64,000 nucleotides of DNA from Pseudonocardia alni (GTDB lineage Bacteria > Actinomycetota > Actinomycetes > Mycobacteriales > Pseudonocardiaceae), in assembly GCF_002813375.1 (NCBI RefSeq), contig NZ_PHUJ01000003.1, positions 3,038,001 through 3,102,000 on the forward strand, in the 5' to 3' direction. Below, piece by piece: positions 18,141 to 25,524 of this stretch; position 1 is the first letter of the stretch; each line of letters starts with the position of its first letter. The notes beneath the pieces were generated by a model that saw nothing but the letters and a program-made list of their open reading frames with translations, was not told the origin of the DNA and searched no databases. The position numbers were made by a program, and so were the translations under genes.

Positions 18141-19004
18141 ATGATCACCGTGCTGGGTGCGACCGGGAACGTGGGATCGCAGGTCGTCCGGGAGCTGACC
18201 GCGGCCGGGGTGGACGTCCGCGCCGTCGCGCGCCGCCCGGCCGTCGCCGCGCCGGGCGTGCGGCCGTGGCCCGGCGACCTGGGCGACCGGGCGTTCCTGC
18301 GCCGGGCGTTCGACGGCGCGGCCGCCGCGTTCGTCCTGCTGCCGTTCGACGTCACCGGACCCGACCACGCCGCTCACCAGGCCCGGCTCGGGGAGTCGGT
18401 CGTCGCCGCGCTGCGGGACGCGGCCGTGACCCGGGTCGTCGCGCTGAGCTCGCTCGGGGCGGAGGTCCCGGGCGGCCCCGGCCTCGCCGCGACCGGGTAC
18501 CTGGGCAGCCTGCACGACCAGGAGGCCCGGCTGGCGACGCTCGACGCGCACGTCACCCGGGTCCGGCCGGGCCTGTTCCTGGAGTCGTTCCTGTGGTCGG
18601 CCGACGCCATGCGGGCGCACGGGGTGCACGCCGACTCGGTCGACCCGGACGTCGCGCTGCCGATGGTCGCCACCCGCGACGTCGGCCGGGCCGCCGCCGC
18701 GGCCCTGCTCGACCCGGACGCACCGGACGTCGTGGAGGTGCAGGGTGCGGCGGACCGGACGGTGCCCGACGTCGTCGCCGCGCTCGGGCCCGCGTTGGGC
18801 CTGCCGGACCTGGCCTACGTGCGCGTCCCGGACGGGGAGATGGAGCGGCTGCTGCGCGGGGCCGGACTGTCCGCCGACGGGGCGCGGCTGCACGTCGCGA
18901 TGAACCGGGCGTTCAACGAGGGCCGGGTCCGGGCGCACGGCCCGCGGGGCGCCGCCGACGGCGTGCTGACCGTCGAGGAGTGGGCGGCGGGGGTGGCGGG
19001 ATGA
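18141..19004 (+). CDS. NmrA-like NAD(P)-binding atypical SDR
   Basis: 287 residues. The N-terminal Rossmann loop is GATGNVGSQVV and there is no catalytic YxxxK, the pattern of NmrA/quinone-reductase-like atypical SDRs. AVARRPAVAAPGVRPWPGDL is the usual second strand and NADP-discriminating region. It probably senses or reduces with NADP(H). ATG 18141 follows GAGAGG by six bases. The last codons overlap the next gene (ATGA), forming a two-gene operon opposite the AraC regulator. Confidence 0.85.
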   Translation: MITVLGATGNVGSQVVRELTAAGVDVRAVARRPAVAAPGVRPWPGDLGDRAFLRRAFDGAAAAFVLLPFDVTGPDHAAHQARLGESVVAALRDAAVTRVVALSSLGAEVPGGPGLAATGYLGSLHDQEARLATLDAHVTRVRPGLFLESFLWSADAMRAHGVHADSVDPDVALPMVATRDVGRAAAAALLDPDAPDVVEVQGAADRTVPDVVAALGPALGLPDLAYVRVPDGEMERLLRGAGLSADGARLHVAMNRAFNEGRVRAHGPRGAADGVLTVEEWAAGVAG

Positions 19005-19420
19005 CCGGCGTCCTCGACGGAGCCGCTCTCACCGGGGCGGGCCTGCTCGGCGGGGTCTACCTGGCGTTCTCGGTCGCAGTGCTCCCCGCCCTGCGTCGTC
19101 GCCCCGCCGCGGAGGCGGTCACGGTGATGCGCGGGGTGAACCGGGTGATCGTGAACCCGGTGTTCGGGACACTGTTCGCCGGCACCGCACTGCTCGCCGG
19201 CGCGGTGACGGTGGCCGGGGCACTCGGCGGGCAGCCCCTGCGGATCGCGGGCGGGGTCGCGGTGCTGGCCGGCTTCGCCGTGACCGCCGCGGTGAACATC
19301 CCGCTCAACAACGCCCTGGAGCGCGACGGCGACTGGGCCGCGTTCGCCCCGCGGTGGAGCGTCGCGAACCACCTCCGGGGGGCGTTCTCGGCACTCGGTG
19401 TGGTCCTGCTGCTGCCCTGA
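19001..19420 (+). CDS. DUF1772 (anthrone oxygenase-like) membrane protein
   Basis: 139 residues with four predicted membrane helices. The DUF1772 pattern is visible: an N-terminal LLGGVYLAFSVAVLPALRR, then VMRGVNRVIVNPVFG, and the polar NIPLNNALERDGDWAAFAPRWSVANHLR that marks the family. Some fungal relatives act in anthrone oxidation; bacterial members are mostly uncharacterised. It is co-translated with the NmrA-like gene (ATGA overlap), suggesting a shared role in redox handling of an aromatic or quinone compound. Confidence 0.8.
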   Translation: MTGVLDGAALTGAGLLGGVYLAFSVAVLPALRRRPAAEAVTVMRGVNRVIVNPVFGTLFAGTALLAGAVTVAGALGGQPLRIAGGVAVLAGFAVTAAVNIPLNNALERDGDWAAFAPRWSVANHLRGAFSALGVVLLLP

Positions 19421-19421
19421 G

Positions 19422-19437
19422 TCGAACGTGTGTGCGA
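19422..19437. promoter_or_regulatory. LexA-like box 2
   Basis: TCGAAC-GTGT-GTGCGA, identical to the copy at 16973, starts directly after the DUF1772 stop and ~122 bases upstream of the small gene at 19559. It is one mismatch from the actinobacterial LexA consensus. Confidence 0.4.
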
Positions 19438-19558
19438 CATCTCGGGGACCCGCCTGGCGCCTGCCGGTGCGGGCGGGGCACGCTGGTCGCCGCGCCCGCT
19501 CCCCCGGGTGCGGACCGGCCGTCGCCCGCGACGGCTCCGCAGCGACGACCGGGGGAGC

Positions 19559-19837
19559 ATGAACACCCACGAACGACGGCGGCTGGCCGCCCTGCGCACC
19601 GACCGCGAGACGGTGCTCGCCGCCGCGGCCGCGCTGCGGCACGAGGCCGTGCAGGCGCGCTACGCCGGGCTCAGCCGCCCCGAGATCGCGTTCGGGCTGG
19701 CCTCGGTGCTGGAGATGCTGGCGATGCGGATCGCCGACCAACCCCCGGACGTCCGCGCGCACGTCGTGCGGATCGCCCGGGAGATGGCCGGCGACACGAT
19801 GGACTCACCGACGATCCGGCGCACCCGTCGTCGGTGA
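19559..19837 (+). CDS. Small helical protein of unknown function
   Basis: A 92-residue, highly charged, all-helical protein starting at ATG 19559 behind GGGGGAG. It begins with a basic stretch (HERRRLAALRTDRETVLAAAAALRHEAV), followed by LSRPEIAFGLASVLEMLAMRIADQPPDVRAHVV and an arginine-rich tail. No signal peptide or membrane segment is seen. I do not recognise the family. A LexA-like box ~120 bases upstream would make it damage-inducible if functional. Confidence 0.6.
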   Translation: MNTHERRRLAALRTDRETVLAAAAALRHEAVQARYAGLSRPEIAFGLASVLEMLAMRIADQPPDVRAHVVRIAREMAGDTMDSPTIRRTRRR

Positions 19838-19903
19838 TCCACCGGAGTTGTCCACAGGTGTGTGCACAGCTGGGGACGGATCGAACCGGTGTTCGACCGG
19901 GGC

Positions 19904-21373
19904 CTAGCGGACGCCCTCCATCAGGACCTTCAGCTTCGGCACGAGCACGAGCACCCCGATGCCGACGACGATCGCAGCGGCCCCGGTGATGCCGAAGTAC
20001 GCGGCTTCGTTCTCCTCGCTGTAGAAGTCGGCCAGGACTCCGGCGAGCACCGATCCCATCGAGACCGACAGGAAGAACAGGGCCACCATCTGGGTGCGGA
20101 ACGCGGCCGGAGCCAGCTTCGTCGACAGCGATTGACCGACTGGAGAGGTGAAGAGCTCTCCGATGCAGAACACCAGCAGGATCCCGGCGACGGCCAGCAT
20201 CGGGGTGCCGTTGGCCCCGGTACCGGCCAGTGGCACGAACAACAGGAAGCCGACACCGATGATGATCGTGCCGAGCGCCATCTTCGCCGGCGACGCCGGC
20301 TGACGCGGGCCGAGCTTGGTCCACACCGCGGCGAACACTCCGGCCAGCAGCACGACGAACAGTGGTTCGATCGCCTGGACGGAGCCGGCCGGGATCTCGA
20401 ACAGACCGAATACCGAGCGGTTCAGTCGTTCGTCCGCGTAGATCGTCAGTACGGTGAAGATCTGCTGGAAGATCGCCCAGAAGACAGCGCTGGCGATCCA
20501 CATCGGCAGGAAGGCCAGCACACGGCGGCGCTCGACCCGGTTCACCCTGGAGCTGGTCAGCATCACGGAGAAGTAGGCGATCGTGGCGACCGCGACGACC
20601 CCGGTGACGATGTAGTCCAGGCGACCCGCCGTGATCACCCCGGTGACCGTGAGGACCAGCAGCACGACGACGACGGCCGCGCCGATCAGCCCGGCGCGGG
20701 TCCGCTGCGAGGCCGGGAGCGGGTTGGGCGGGAGCTTGCCCTCCGCCGGAAGGCTCCGGCGGAAGAACGCGTACTGGGCCAGACCGATCGCCATGCCGAG
20801 CGCGGCGAGACCGAACCCGATGTGGAAGCTCTCCGCCCGGGTCTGCACGACCGGGGTGAGGATCTGTCCGAGCAGAGCGCCGATGTTGACGCCCAGATAG
20901 AAGATCGAGAACCCGGCGTCGCGGCGGTCGTCACCCTCGCCGTAGAGCATCGCGACGATCGTCGACGCGTTCGCCTTGATCCCGCCGCTGCCGAGCGCGA
21001 CGAGGACGAGACCACAGGCCAGCCCTGCTCCGCCCGGCAGGAGCGCCAGCGCGATGTGCCCGGCCATGACCGCCACCGCGCTGCCGAAGAGGACATGCTC
21101 CGGACCGAACAGCCGATCGCCGAGCCACGCGGCGAGGATCGTCGAGAGGTAGACGGTTCCGCCGTAGGCTCCGACGACTCCGGCCGCGACTCCCTGGTCG
21201 TAGCCGAGGCCACCGGCGGTGACCTCGTAGTACATGTAGTACAGCAGGATCGCCTGCATGCCGTAGAAGGAGAACCGTTCGAACATCTCGACGCCGAAGA
21301 GCGTCGCGAGCTGAACGGGGTGACCGAGAAAGGTCCTCTCCCGGCGCTGAGGGTTGGTCGTGGTGTCGGACAC
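19904..21373 (-). CDS. POT-family proton-dependent peptide transporter
   Basis: 489 residues with 12-14 membrane spans. The POT signature ExxERFxFYG (Glu29, Glu32, Arg33) lies in helix 1, where it couples protons to di- or tripeptide uptake. LGSGGIKANASTIVAMLYG and FYLGVNIGALLGQ are the conserved PTR2 blocks. Codon use is less GC-extreme than in the flanks. It lies 116 bases downstream of the cysteine-rich precursor gene on the same strand. That may be chance, or it may indicate transport of a peptide or of its breakdown products; no dedicated exporter is nearby. Confidence 0.9.
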   Translation of the reverse strand: MSDTTTNPQRRERTFLGHPVQLATLFGVEMFERFSFYGMQAILLYYMYYEVTAGGLGYDQGVAAGVVGAYGGTVYLSTILAAWLGDRLFGPEHVLFGSAVAVMAGHIALALLPGGAGLACGLVLVALGSGGIKANASTIVAMLYGEGDDRRDAGFSIFYLGVNIGALLGQILTPVVQTRAESFHIGFGLAALGMAIGLAQYAFFRRSLPAEGKLPPNPLPASQRTRAGLIGAAVVVVLLVLTVTGVITAGRLDYIVTGVVAVATIAYFSVMLTSSRVNRVERRRVLAFLPMWIASAVFWAIFQQIFTVLTIYADERLNRSVFGLFEIPAGSVQAIEPLFVVLLAGVFAAVWTKLGPRQPASPAKMALGTIIIGVGFLLFVPLAGTGANGTPMLAVAGILLVFCIGELFTSPVGQSLSTKLAPAAFRTQMVALFFLSVSMGSVLAGVLADFYSEENEAAYFGITGAAAIVVGIGVLVLVPKLKVLMEGVR

Positions 21374-21489
21374 CCGCCCGGTCTACCCTCGGAGTTTCAT
21401 CAGGTAAAGATCGAACACCCGACTGATGCCTCACAGCCACCCGAGGTCCCCTACCACCGCCGCGGGTACGCCGCCGGCGAGCTACCCGG

Positions 21490-22533
21490 TCATGGCACAG
21501 CCTTGCACGGCATGCAGACCGTGATCGGCTTCGTGCAACAGCCGTCGACTGTTGCGGCGCAGCCCGCGATGCACGCCGCACAGGCGATATAGCCTGCTTT
21601 TCCTTTTGCATTCTTGCACGAGGCACAGCTGGCGCACCCCGCACACACCTTGAGGTCGATCGCACCACACCCGGGGCCGTCGTACATCGTTGTCGTACTA
21701 CACGTTCCACACTTTCCCTGCACTTCTGCCGGATGCAGTTCAACGAGCCCAGCCCCGCTCACCGCCATCGCTTTCATCACGAGGACGTCATTGCCCTGCT
21801 TCTGCCACATCGCATAATCTCGATGGCCCGCACCCTGAACTCCTGAGAATTCTCGCGCCACTAGCACACGGGCGTCGTCCGCCGCGAGCGCAGTCACCGT
21901 CATCTCTCCACCGCCTCGGAGCCTATGACGTGCCCCCTGCACCGCCACGGGCTGAAAGGTGAACGAGTCCATTCCAGCGCGCGTCATCAGCAGTCGGAAG
22001 TCGGAATCGACCGCGAGGCGATCCATTGCACCGGAGAGGTAGCCGGACGGGAGATCGTGGTATCCGGCGGACTGCAGTGCGGTGGTTCCGGCTGCAAGTC
22101 GGCGAACAGGAGCACCCGCCGTCGAGTTGATCAGTCTCGGCGAGGCCACGGCCGTCACCGCTACCGCTCCGCCTACACAGGCGGCCCTGAGGAAGCCTAC
22201 TCTGGACAGGCCGGCCTGATCAGAGCGGCGACTCGTTCGCTCACCGAGGGCAAGAACAACTCGCCCGGCACGACGAAATCCAAGAAGACGAGTCAGAGTC
22301 GCCACCATCCCGGCGCCGATATGACACCGAACCCCTTCTTCATCGACCTGGATGAGAGTCGGTCTCCATGGGGGATTCTTGCCGTAGAACGCGCTTCGCA
22401 GGTCCTTGACCATCGGATCCGCGAGCGGCACGACTTCGATCTCTGACGCAATCTCGTTCGAGACTACTTCACTGATCCTGGCGCAGCGACCGCACGACGA
22501 GTCAAATGCAAGGAAGAAATGGACGGGAGCCAT
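21490..22533 (-). CDS. Cysteine-rich bacteriocin-like precursor with thioredoxin-like N-terminus
   Basis: 347 residues in three parts. Residues 1-100 look thioredoxin-like with a CGRC motif (Cys14, Cys17). Residues ~114-131 are a hydrophobic membrane anchor or signal segment (RAACVGGAVAVTAVA). After a polar region of ~140 residues, the last 75 (273-347) contain 14 cysteines, many as overlapping CxxC units (CAGCASCASC, CAAC, CIAGC, CC, CMPC). The architecture of a longer precursor ending in a compact cysteine-rich peptide recalls halocin C8-like bacteriocins; that assignment is inference. ATG 22533 has GAGGTG 12 bases upstream; GTG codons slightly upstream are possible. GC content is visibly lower than in its neighbours. 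Confidence 0.7.
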   Translation of the reverse strand: MAPVHFFLAFDSSCGRCARISEVVSNEIASEIEVVPLADPMVKDLRSAFYGKNPPWRPTLIQVDEEGVRCHIGAGMVATLTRLLGFRRAGRVVLALGERTSRRSDQAGLSRVGFLRAACVGGAVAVTAVASPRLINSTAGAPVRRLAAGTTALQSAGYHDLPSGYLSGAMDRLAVDSDFRLLMTRAGMDSFTFQPVAVQGARHRLRGGGEMTVTALAADDARVLVAREFSGVQGAGHRDYAMWQKQGNDVLVMKAMAVSGAGLVELHPAEVQGKCGTCSTTTMYDGPGCGAIDLKVCAGCASCASCKNAKGKAGYIACAACIAGCAATVDGCCTKPITVCMPCKAVP

Positions 22534-22650
22534 GGCAACCACTTTCACCTCGACGACGACTCGCCCCCGACGCTAGGGGCCCACCATGTCGACCCGCAAT
22601 CACGAGACCCGCTGGGACACCATCGAATGAATCTGTGTCTTTCTATTGAA

Positions 22651-22664
22651 TGACATCGATGTCA
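22651..22664. promoter_or_regulatory. Perfect 14-bp palindrome upstream of the Cys-rich gene
   Basis: TGACATCGATGTCA lies in an AT-rich stretch ~118 bases upstream of the precursor start and just beyond the end of the Gfo/Idh gene. It is a candidate operator for the precursor promoter. Confidence 0.4.
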
Positions 22665-22709
22665 CCGTGAATGGACCGACAGGATCCCGTCCGCATGCTG
22701 GTCAGCGGA

Positions 22710-23702
22710 TCACCTGAGATCCGCCGGTCCCTCCTCCGGGACCATCCCGACCCGGTCGGCGACGGCGGCCATGACGTCCTGGACGGCGACGGTGTCCGCG
22801 AGCGGCATGACCGGGCTCTCCGTCTCTCCCGCCGCGACCCGGCGGGTCACCTCCTCGATCTCGTGCGCGTAGCCGCGCCCGGTGGCCGGCAGCACGATCT
22901 CCTCGGGGTCGGCGCCGTGCCGGCGCACCACGATCCGGTCCGGGTGGTGGAAGCGCGGCGGCACCTCGATCCAGCCCTCGGTGCCGATCACCCGGGCCGA
23001 GCCGGGCATCGCGCACTGCAGGCTGACCTGCAGTGCGGCGCTGCGGCCGTCGGGCCAGCCGAGCAGGATCGACTCCTCCAGGTCCACACCGGACGGCGTC
23101 AGCGCACCGCTCGCCGCGACCGTGCCCGGACTGCCGAGCAGCATCTGGGCGAAGGAGACCACGTAGACGCCGAGGTCGAACAGGGCGCCGCCGCCGAGCT
23201 CCGGGGAGAAGAACCGGTCGTCGGCCCCGGAGCGGTTGCGCACGCCGAGATCGGCCTGCACGGAGCGGACCTCCCCGATCGCGCCCTCGGCGACGAGCTC
23301 GCGCAGCCGGACGACGGCCGGGAAGAACCGCGTCCACATCGCCTCCATCACGAACACGCCGCGGTTGCGGGCGGCCGCGGCGATCTCGCGGGTCGCGACG
23401 GAGCTGACCGTGAACGCCTTCTCGATCATCAGGGCCTTGCCCGCCTCGATCGCGGCCAGCGCGATCGCGCGGTGCTGCGGGTGCGGGGTGGCGACGTAGA
23501 GGACGTCGACGTCCGGGTCGTCGAGGATCGCGCGGTAGCCGGTGTGCACCCGGTCGACGCCGTGCCGGCGGGCGAAGTCGGCACCGCGTTCCGCGGAACG
23601 CGACGCGACGGCGACGAGCTCGGCGCCGGGCACGTGCGCGAAGTCCGGTGCGACGGCGTCGGCGATGCGGCCGGGCCCGATGATTCCCCACTTCACGGTC
23701 AT
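22710..23702 (-). CDS. Gfo/Idh/MocA-family NAD(P)-dependent oxidoreductase
   Basis: 330 residues. The N-terminal Rossmann domain starts with KWGIIGPGRIADAVAPD and includes VATPHPQHRAIALAAIEAGKALMIEKAFT, with the conserved EK(A/P) Lys. The C-terminal domain carries GGGALFDLGVYVVSFAQ, the dimer and substrate face of dihydrodiol or glucose-fructose oxidoreductase-like members. It probably oxidises a sugar, cyclitol or dihydrodiol with NADP. It is monocistronic; ATG 23702 gives the usual MTVKWGIIG start. Confidence 0.9.
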   Translation of the reverse strand: MTVKWGIIGPGRIADAVAPDFAHVPGAELVAVASRSAERGADFARRHGVDRVHTGYRAILDDPDVDVLYVATPHPQHRAIALAAIEAGKALMIEKAFTVSSVATREIAAAARNRGVFVMEAMWTRFFPAVVRLRELVAEGAIGEVRSVQADLGVRNRSGADDRFFSPELGGGALFDLGVYVVSFAQMLLGSPGTVAASGALTPSGVDLEESILLGWPDGRSAALQVSLQCAMPGSARVIGTEGWIEVPPRFHHPDRIVVRRHGADPEEIVLPATGRGYAHEIEEVTRRVAAGETESPVMPLADTVAVQDVMAAVADRVGMVPEEGPADLR

Positions 23703-23827
23703 GCCCCGATCCTGCCCGGAGCCCGGCCGAAGTTCCCGGCGCACGACCGATGAGTCCGGTCACCGCCCCCGGTCCACCCCTTCGAACGGCACCGGGACCC
23801 CGGCGCCACCGTCCACAGGAGCCCCCG

Positions 23828-24238
23828 ATGCCGAACATGATCTTCGTGAACCTGCCGGTCAGCGACCTGGACGCCGCGAAGGCGTTCTACTCCGCGCTCG
23901 GCTTCACCCTGAACGAGCAGTTCTCCGACGAGCGCACCGCCTCGTTCGTCGTCAGCGACGCCATCGTCGTCATGGTGATGGCGGAGGACCGGTTCCGGGA
24001 GTTCACCGAGCAGCCCGGTGTCGCCGACCCGCGGACCGCTCGCGAGGTCATCAACGCCTTCGGCGTCGAGAGCCGCGACGACGTCGACCGGCTGATCGAC
24101 GCCGGTCTGGCCGCGGGCGGGACGCTTTCCGGTAAGACCGAGGACCACGGCTTCATGTACGGCCGCGGCATCGACGACCCGGACGGGCACCACCTCGAGT
24201 TCGTCTGGATGGACGCCGCGGCCCTCGCCGGGGAGTGA
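23828..24238 (+). CDS. VOC-family (glyoxalase/bleomycin-resistance fold) protein
   Basis: 136 residues with two beta-alpha-beta-beta-beta units: IFVNLPVSDLDAAKAFYSALGF at the start and GIDDPDGHHLEFVWMD at the end. The first metal-ligand position is Asn or Leu rather than His, so it resembles the PhnB/YodA-type extradiol-fold proteins that may not be enzymes. The single-domain length indicates a homodimer. It is divergent from the Gfo/Idh gene; no operon partner is seen. The substrate is unknown. Confidence 0.85.
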   Translation: MPNMIFVNLPVSDLDAAKAFYSALGFTLNEQFSDERTASFVVSDAIVVMVMAEDRFREFTEQPGVADPRTAREVINAFGVESRDDVDRLIDAGLAAGGTLSGKTEDHGFMYGRGIDDPDGHHLEFVWMDAAALAGE

Positions 24239-24243
24239 TCCCC

Positions 24244-24289
24244 GCCCGGTCCGTCACCGCCGTCCGAGGGGTGCAGCGACGGACCGGGC
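24244..24289. terminator. Bidirectional hairpin between VOC and aroQ genes
   Basis: Perfect 12-bp arms GCCCGGTCCGTC and GACGGACCGGGC with a 22-base loop, just after the VOC stop and between convergent genes. Confidence 0.6.
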
Positions 24290-24377
24290 CGATCGGCGCC
24301 GGCCCCGGTCGGCGTCCGGTCGGACGGCGCAGGATCCGGCGGCGCACCGGCCGGGCAGCACAGCGGCGACGGGCGGT

Positions 24378-24842
24378 TCAGACGGCGCGCAGCGGGCGCA
24401 CCTTGCGGACCAGCCCGTCGATGGCGAGCGCGTAGCCGTCGACGCCGAATCCGACGACGATCCCGGCCGCCACCGGCGAGACGAACGAGTGGTGCCGGAA
24501 GGTCTCGCGGCCGTGCACGTTGGAGATGTGCACCTCGACCGTGGGGAGCTCGGCGCCCTCGATCGCGTCGTGCAGCGCGACCGAGGTGTGGGTGTAGGCG
24601 GCGGCGTTGAGGACCAGGCCGACCGCGTCGGCGCGCTTCACCGCGGCGCCGGCCTCGTGGATCCAGTCGACGAGGACGCCCTCGTGGTTGGTCTGGCGGA
24701 AGTCCAGCTCGAGGTGGTGCGCGGCGGCCGACTCCCGGCACAGCGCCTCGACGTCGGTGAGCACGGTCGTCCCGTACACCTCCGGCTTGCGGGTCCCGAG
24801 CAGGTTGAGGTTCGGGCCGTTGAACACGAAGACGGTGGTCAC
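24378..24842 (-). CDS. aroQ: Type II 3-dehydroquinate dehydratase
   Basis: 154 residues, the usual length of dodecameric type II dehydroquinases. GPNLNLLGTRKPEVYG carries the catalytic Arg and Tyr23 of the flexible lid. NAAAYTHTSVALHDAI binds substrate, and EVHISNVHGRETFRHHS supplies the catalytic His. It converts 3-dehydroquinate to 3-dehydroshikimate in the shikimate or quinate pathway. No other aro gene is adjacent, so a catabolic (quinate) role or an unlinked biosynthetic copy are both possible. It starts with GTG at 24842. Confidence 0.93.
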   Translation of the reverse strand: MTTVFVFNGPNLNLLGTRKPEVYGTTVLTDVEALCRESAAAHHLELDFRQTNHEGVLVDWIHEAGAAVKRADAVGLVLNAAAYTHTSVALHDAIEGAELPTVEVHISNVHGRETFRHHSFVSPVAAGIVVGFGVDGYALAIDGLVRKVRPLRAV

Positions 24843-24855
24843 GCCCGCGATCCTC

Positions 24856-25524
24856 TCAGCCGCGCCAGCCGGGGCGGACCAGGCCCGACTCGTAGGCCAG
24901 CACGACCAGCTGCGCGCGGTCCCGGGCGCCGAGCTTGGTCATCGTGCGGCTGACGTGGGTCTTCGCCGTCGTCGGGCTCATGTGCAGGCGGGCGGCGATC
25001 TCGTCGTTGGACAGCCCGGCCGCGACCTCGGCGAGGACCTCCCGCTCGCGGTCGGTGAGCTCGCCGAGCCGGACCGCGCCGTCGGGGCCGCCCCGGGAGC
25101 GCGCCGCGAACTCGGCGATCAGGGTGCGGGTGACCGCCGGGGCGAGCAGAGCCTCCCCGCTGTGGACGACCCGGATGGCGTGGATGAGGTCGGCCGGTTC
25201 GGAGTCCTTGACCAGGAACCCGCTGGCGCCGCCGCGGATCGCGTCGAAGACGTAGGAGTCGTCGGTGAAGGTGGTCAGGACGACCACCCGGGTGTCGGCG
25301 AGGTCCGGGTCGTCGGTGATCTCCCGGGTCGCGGTGATGCCGTCGGTGCCGGGCATGCGGATGTCCATGAGGACGACGTCCGGGTGATGCTCGCGAGCCG
25401 CGGTGACGGCCTGTGCGCCGTCGGCGGCCTCGGCGACCACGTCCAGGTCGGGCTGGGAGCCGAGCAGGGCGCGGAACCCGGAGCGGACGAGCGCCTGGTC
25501 GTCGGCGAGCAGGACGCGGATCAC
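24856..25524 (-). CDS. NarL/LuxR-type response regulator
   Basis: 222 residues. The receiver domain has the acidic pair DD (8-9), phospho-acceptor Asp54 in VVLMDIRMPG, Thr in VVLTTF and Lys in FLVKDS. The C-terminal LuxR helix-turn-helix (LTDREREVLAEVAAGLSNDEIAARL) binds DNA. The GTG start overlaps the stop of the sensor kinase gene (GTGA), so both are made from one message. It is the output of the adjacent kinase; targets are not evident in the window. Confidence 0.93.
   Translation of the reverse strand: MIRVLLADDQALVRSGFRALLGSQPDLDVVAEAADGAQAVTAAREHHPDVVLMDIRMPGTDGITATREITDDPDLADTRVVVLTTFTDDSYVFDAIRGGASGFLVKDSEPADLIHAIRVVHSGEALLAPAVTRTLIAEFAARSRGGPDGAVRLGELTDREREVLAEVAAGLSNDEIAARLHMSPTTAKTHVSRTMTKLGARDRAQLVVLAYESGLVRPGWRG

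Noticed and set aside
19848..19856. A perfect DnaA box (TTGTCCACA)
   Set aside because: Only one copy, no AT-rich unwinding region and no dnaA, dnaN or rep gene nearby, so it does not indicate an origin.
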